Shown here in pieces: positions 6,557 through 8,419 of a stretch of DNA of 8,419 nucleotides. Positions within the stretch are counted from its first letter, which is position 1. Every line of letters starts with the position of its first letter. The position numbers and the translations under genes were made by a program. Origin of the DNA: Solirubrobacteraceae bacterium (lineage in GTDB: Bacteria > Actinomycetota > Thermoleophilia > Solirubrobacterales > Solirubrobacteraceae); NCBI GenBank assembly GCA_024710825.1, contig JANJUA010000130.1, forward strand, positions 1 to 8,419, read 5' to 3'. The notes beneath the pieces are model-generated. The model did not search any database. It worked only from the letters and a program-made list of their open reading frames with translations, and was not told where the DNA came from.

Positions 6557-6571
6557 GGTGGTGGCCGTCGC

Positions 6572-7312
6572 ATGATCGCCTACCCGGAGCGGGCGGCGCT
6601 CATCGGGGCGGCGTTGGCGGCGTTCTGCGCGGGGGACGCGCTGGGCCGATCGCGGGCGTCCACGCTCGACGGCACGGACGAGCTGCTGCTCGCGGCGCGG
6701 GTGCTGGGGGCGGGCGACGACGAGGTCGAGCGGCGCGTGCGGGAGGCGGCACCCGCCGGTCGTGGGCTCGACGCCGTCAACGGCGCGGCGCTGCGCGCTC
6801 CCGCCGCCGGGTGGGCCGTGCCGCGGCGCGACGCGCGGGGGCGGCGCAAGCTCGCGTTGCGGCTGGCGCGGCCCACCCACGCGGGGCCGGGACCGCTCGG
6901 CGCCGCGTGCGTCGTGGCTGCGATGGCGGCCGCAGGCATCGAGTCCCGCGACGCGGTCGCGGCAGCCGAGCGGGAGGCCCGCGCCGGCCCGGTCGCCGCG
7001 CTCGCCCCGGTCCTCGCCGCCTGTGCGGGCACGTGGGAGCCTCGGCTCGACGGGGCCCCGCCGGACGCCGTCCAGACCGTGGCGGCCGTCGTCCACGTCG
7101 TCGCCGGCGCGCCGTCGTCGCTCGACGCCGCGCTTGCCGACGCCGTGCGCCACGGCGGCGACACCGCAGCGGTCGCCGCTCTCGTCGGGGCGGTCGTCGG
7201 CCCCCGCTTCGCGGGCGAGGATCTCCCACGCCGGCTGGTCGAGGTCCGGCGTGAACCGGCTGACGAGCTGGACGAGCTCGCCGCGGCGCTCGCCGCCCGC
7301 CACCCGCGCTGA
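6572..7312 (+). CDS. Divergent ADP-ribosylglycohydrolase (DraG/ARH) family protein, possibly inactive
   Basis: This 246-residue protein resembles the DraG fold at both ends. AALIGAALAAFCAGDALG (8-25) equals the first helix and GD(A/S)xG loop, and AVRHGGDTAAVAALVGAVVG (191-210) equals the last metal-binding helix. Family members remove ADP-ribose from proteins or nucleic acids using two Mg2+ ions held by aspartates. Here the usual TDDT is DGTD (33-36), so the second aspartate of the pair is Gly. The usual GGDTD is GGDTA (195-199), so its final aspartate is Ala. The protein is also shorter than the usual 280-350 residues, with an Arg-rich middle (84-100). It may therefore bind but not hydrolyse ADP-ribose, or may be drifting. 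The ATG at 6572 places the first motif at the usual distance; only a weak GGTGG lies upstream. The start is 15 bp from that of divergent yqgE. Confidence 0.72.
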   Translation: MIAYPERAALIGAALAAFCAGDALGRSRASTLDGTDELLLAARVLGAGDDEVERRVREAAPAGRGLDAVNGAALRAPAAGWAVPRRDARGRRKLALRLARPTHAGPGPLGAACVVAAMAAAGIESRDAVAAAEREARAGPVAALAPVLAACAGTWEPRLDGAPPDAVQTVAAVVHVVAGAPSSLDAALADAVRHGGDTAAVAALVGAVVGPRFAGEDLPRRLVEVRREPADELDELAAALAARHPR

Positions 7313-7318
7313 CGCGGG
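7303..7318. terminator. Possible bidirectional terminator hairpin
   Basis: CCCGCG-CTGA-CGCGGG forms a perfect 6-bp GC stem with a 4-nt loop. The loop holds the stop codon of the plus-strand gene. It sits between two converging genes (ends at 7312 and 7335). There is no T-run on either side, so this is at best a non-canonical terminator. Confidence 0.35.
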
Positions 7319-7334
7319 CGCGGCCGGGTCTCGC

Positions 7335-7604
7335 TCAGGGTGCGGGCGATCGGCGCCCGACGACCGCGCGGTAGATCGCCAGCAGCAGCAGCGACCCAAG
7401 GATGGCGATGACCCAGGTGCCGATGTCGAAGAACTCGTCGAGGTCGCCGATGTCGAGCGCGCTGGCGATCAGCCCGCCGACGATCGCGCCCAGGATCCCG
7501 ATGACCATGGTGCCGAGGATCCCGCCGGGGTCGTCGCCCGGCATGATGGCCTTGGCGATGGCGCCGGCGATGAGCCCGAGAACGATCCAGCCGATGATGC
7601 CCAT
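7335..7604 (-). CDS. GlsB/YeaQ/YmgE-family small stress membrane protein
   Basis: This 89-residue protein has three hydrophobic stretches (about 3-21, 30-50 and 62-82) joined by short loops. The second starts after the family signature MPGDDPGGILGTMVIGILGA (21-40), which is diagnostic of the transglycosylase-associated (PF04226-type) YeaQ/GlsB group. These proteins sit in the membrane and are often induced by general or envelope stress; no enzyme activity is firmly established. The acidic loop DIGDLDEFFD (51-60) lies between segments two and three, and the C-terminus ends in a basic GRRSPAP tail. It follows the DsbA-like gene by 28 nt on the same strand, so the two are probably cotranscribed. 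The ribosome site is weak. Confidence 0.92.
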   Translation of the reverse strand: MGIIGWIVLGLIAGAIAKAIMPGDDPGGILGTMVIGILGAIVGGLIASALDIGDLDEFFDIGTWVIAILGSLLLLAIYRAVVGRRSPAP

Positions 7605-7632
7605 GCCGCCGTCATACCCGGACGACGTCGAT

Positions 7633-8214
7633 CTACGCGCCGGGGGCGTCCGCCGCGAGGAACGCCGCCAGCTCGTCGGTGTCGACCAGCCCGTAGAGGA
7701 CCTCGCCGTCGCCGCGCACCAGCAACGGCACCCCGCCGAGGCCCGTGCGGCGCCAGCTCTCCTGCCAGCGCTCCGCCACGGCGACGGCGGCGGGATCGGG
7801 CCGCAGGTCGCCGAGGCCGGACTCCGCGGCGAGCGCGTCGAGGACGAGCGGATCGGAGATGTCGCGCCCGGCGGTCCAGAACGCCGCGTACAGCGAGCGG
7901 ACGAACCGCCGGCCCGCGTCGGCGTCGGCGCGCAGGGCGGCCGCCCCGTAGCCGATGGCGAGCGCAGTGTTCGGCTTGCCCGGCGGCACGGCGATCGGGA
8001 TCTCGGAGGCGCGCGTCCGGATCGCGCGCACCTCGGCCGGCAGCTCCTGGCTCAGGACGAGGTCGGCCGACGCCATCGGCACGGGGAGGTGCGGCGCGTG
8101 CTGGACGCCGCGCCACTCGACCAGATGGTCGAGACCGCGTGCGTGCAGGCGCTCCTCCGTGGCGTAGCAGAAGGGGCAGTTGGGATCGGAGTAGACGACG
8201 GCGAGCTTGGTCAC
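7633..8214 (-). CDS. DsbA/FrnE-like thiol oxidoreductase (thioredoxin fold, CPFC)
   Basis: This 193-residue protein starts with a beta strand (KLAVVYSDP) leading straight into CPFC (C13-C16), the redox-active pair of a thioredoxin fold. A helical insert (about 60-135) holds the FrnE-type stretch FVRSLYAAFWTAGRDISDPL (104-123). The GVP turn (P163) supplies the cis-proline facing the active site, followed by the last strands VLYGLVDTDEL. No signal peptide or membrane helix is seen, so it is cytoplasmic like FrnE and the 2-hydroxychromene-2-carboxylate isomerase-like proteins. It probably oxidises or isomerises disulfides or acts on a small thiol conjugate; the substrate is unknown. The start is GTG with AGGAGG (8224-8219) 4 nt upstream. 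The small stress membrane protein gene follows it, and a MarR-type regulator gene diverges from it 40 bp away. Confidence 0.88.
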   Translation of the reverse strand: MTKLAVVYSDPNCPFCYATEERLHARGLDHLVEWRGVQHAPHLPVPMASADLVLSQELPAEVRAIRTRASEIPIAVPPGKPNTALAIGYGAAALRADADAGRRFVRSLYAAFWTAGRDISDPLVLDALAAESGLGDLRPDPAAVAVAERWQESWRRTGLGGVPLLVRGDGEVLYGLVDTDELAAFLAADAPGA

Positions 8215-8218
8215 GGGG

Positions 8219-8224
8219 CCTCCT
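8219..8224 (-). promoter_or_regulatory. Ribosome binding site of the DsbA-like gene
   Basis: A full AGGAGG lies 4 nt before the GTG at 8214. It is the strongest Shine-Dalgarno sequence in the window and fixes this GTG as the start. Confidence 0.75.
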
Positions 8225-8236
8225 GTTCGTAGGAGT

Positions 8237-8247
8237 CATACGATATG
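8237..8247. promoter_or_regulatory. Dyad CATA-CGA-TATG, overlapping a -10-like TACGAT
   Basis: Four-base arms around CGA form a small inverted repeat in the 40-bp divergent region between the DsbA-like and MarR genes. TACGAT (8239-8244) fits the TAnnnT pattern of a -10 box and would start transcription about 4 bases before the MarR ATG. No convincing -35 box precedes it. Confidence 0.35.
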
Positions 8248-8262
8248 TCGGACCATGTCCGA
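8248..8262. promoter_or_regulatory. Dyad TCGGAC-CAT-GTCCGA over the MarR start codon: candidate operator
   Basis: Perfect 6-base arms around a 3-base centre span the MarR ATG (8255-8257) and directly follow the smaller dyad at 8237-8247. MarR-family dimers typically bind imperfect palindromes of this size in their own divergent promoter regions. A role as autoregulatory operator for both divergent genes is inference from position. Confidence 0.5.
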
Positions 8263-8419
8263 GCGCCTGCCCGTCGACGAGCTGACCCTGCCGCCCGGTG
8301 CCCCGCCGGACCTCGACGCCAAGCTCGTGGCGGCGCTGGAGCGCGTCGGGCAGGCGCTGCGCGTGCAGATGTGGGACGCCGCCAAGCGGCACGGCCTCAC
8401 CCCGACCCAGCTCCAGCTG
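8255..8419 (+). CDS. MarR-family transcriptional regulator (N-terminal part, cut by window edge)
   Basis: The first 55 codons are present. After a proline-rich leader (SERLPVDELTLPPGAPPD) comes LDAKLVAALERVGQALRVQM, then WDAAKRHGLTPTQLQL. This is the first dimerisation helix of a MarR winged-helix protein followed by the 'GLT..Q...L' start of the next helix. The recognition helix and wing are beyond the edge. MarR proteins are dimeric repressors released by phenolic ligands or by cysteine oxidation; no cysteine is seen in this part. It diverges from the DsbA-like gene, a usual arrangement for a MarR regulator and its target. The ATG at 8255 has no Shine-Dalgarno of its own at normal distance. 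AGGAG (8231-8235) is 19 nt away and instead serves an out-of-frame ATG at 8245, whose reading frame looks like a shadow. Confidence 0.75.
   Translation, partial: MSERLPVDELTLPPGAPPDLDAKLVAALERVGQALRVQMWDAAKRHGLTPTQLQL

Noticed and set aside
4646..7312. 888-residue plus-strand open frame across the decarboxylase and yqgE genes
   Set aside because: Only its last 246 codons (from 6572) resemble a protein family. The rest is antisense to two clearly conserved genes and is kept open by the high GC content.
6014..7399. 461-residue minus-strand frame as an N-terminally extended YqgE
   Set aside because: The extension is antisense to the DraG-like gene and Arg/Pro-rich without any family likeness. 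YqgE similarity begins exactly at the ATG at 6556.
7623..7630. CGACGTCG palindrome between the GlsB-like and DsbA-like genes
   Set aside because: Eight GC-rich bases are expected by chance in this genome, and it has no promoter-like surroundings.
7402..8285. Long plus-strand frames opposite the GlsB-like and DsbA-like genes
   Set aside because: They are shadows of GC-rich coding sequence. The minus-strand proteins carry a CPFC redox motif and a YeaQ signature.
8245..8419. Alternative reading frame from ATG 8245 with a good ribosome site
   Set aside because: The translation is Ala/Arg/Pro-rich without recognisable structure, while the frame from 8255 reads as a MarR dimerisation helix.
1..8419. 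tRNA, rRNA, CRISPR arrays, insertion sequences or prophage parts
   Set aside because: I saw no tandem repeats with spacers, transposase motifs, terminal inverted repeats or tRNA-like segments. Genes fill nearly all of the window.

Overview
The window is 8.4 kb of very GC-rich, tightly packed bacterial DNA. Third positions are almost all G or C, GTG starts are common, and many long shadow frames are open. The gene set and codon style suggest a high-GC actinobacterium, perhaps a soil lineage such as Solirubrobacterales (Thermoleophilia). The phylum-level guess is inference. No RNA genes, CRISPR arrays, insertion sequences or phage genes are visible. No gene-free stretch exceeds 70 bp.

Layout. 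From about 6556 leftward, the minus strand carries one run of seven genes in transcription order: YqgE/AlgH (UPF0301), glutamate decarboxylase, a CPA1 Na+/H+ antiporter, a 70-bp gap with a candidate promoter and palindrome, a CitE-like CoA-ester lyase, mesaconyl-CoA hydratase (Mch), mesaconyl-CoA C1-C4 transferase (Mct), and the start of a glyoxalase/VOC protein that runs off the left edge. The lyase, Mch and Mct genes are joined by 4-bp ATGA overlaps. To the right, a plus-strand gene for a degenerate ADP-ribosylglycohydrolase starts only 15 bp from yqgE and points away from it. It meets, tail to tail, a minus-strand pair: a DsbA/FrnE-like thiol oxidoreductase followed by a small GlsB/YeaQ-type membrane protein. 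A divergent MarR-family regulator gene is cut by the right edge.

How the genes may work together. The lyase-Mch-Mct set matches the beta-methylmalyl-CoA / mesaconyl-CoA branch of the 3-hydroxypropionate bicycle of Chloroflexus. That branch joins glyoxylate to propionyl-CoA and moves the CoA group on mesaconate; run in other directions, parts of it could degrade mesaconate or citramalate. The fourth enzyme, mesaconyl-C4-CoA hydratase, is not in the window. The decarboxylase and antiporter probably both serve pH and ion balance. The MarR, DsbA-like and GlsB-like genes look like a small envelope or redox-stress unit. Its intergenic region has two abutting dyads, one of them overlapping the MarR start codon.

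The most notable points are the partial 3-hydroxypropionate-bicycle operon outside its classical hosts, the ADP-ribosylglycohydrolase relative that has lost part of its metal-binding signature, and the candidate MarR operator.
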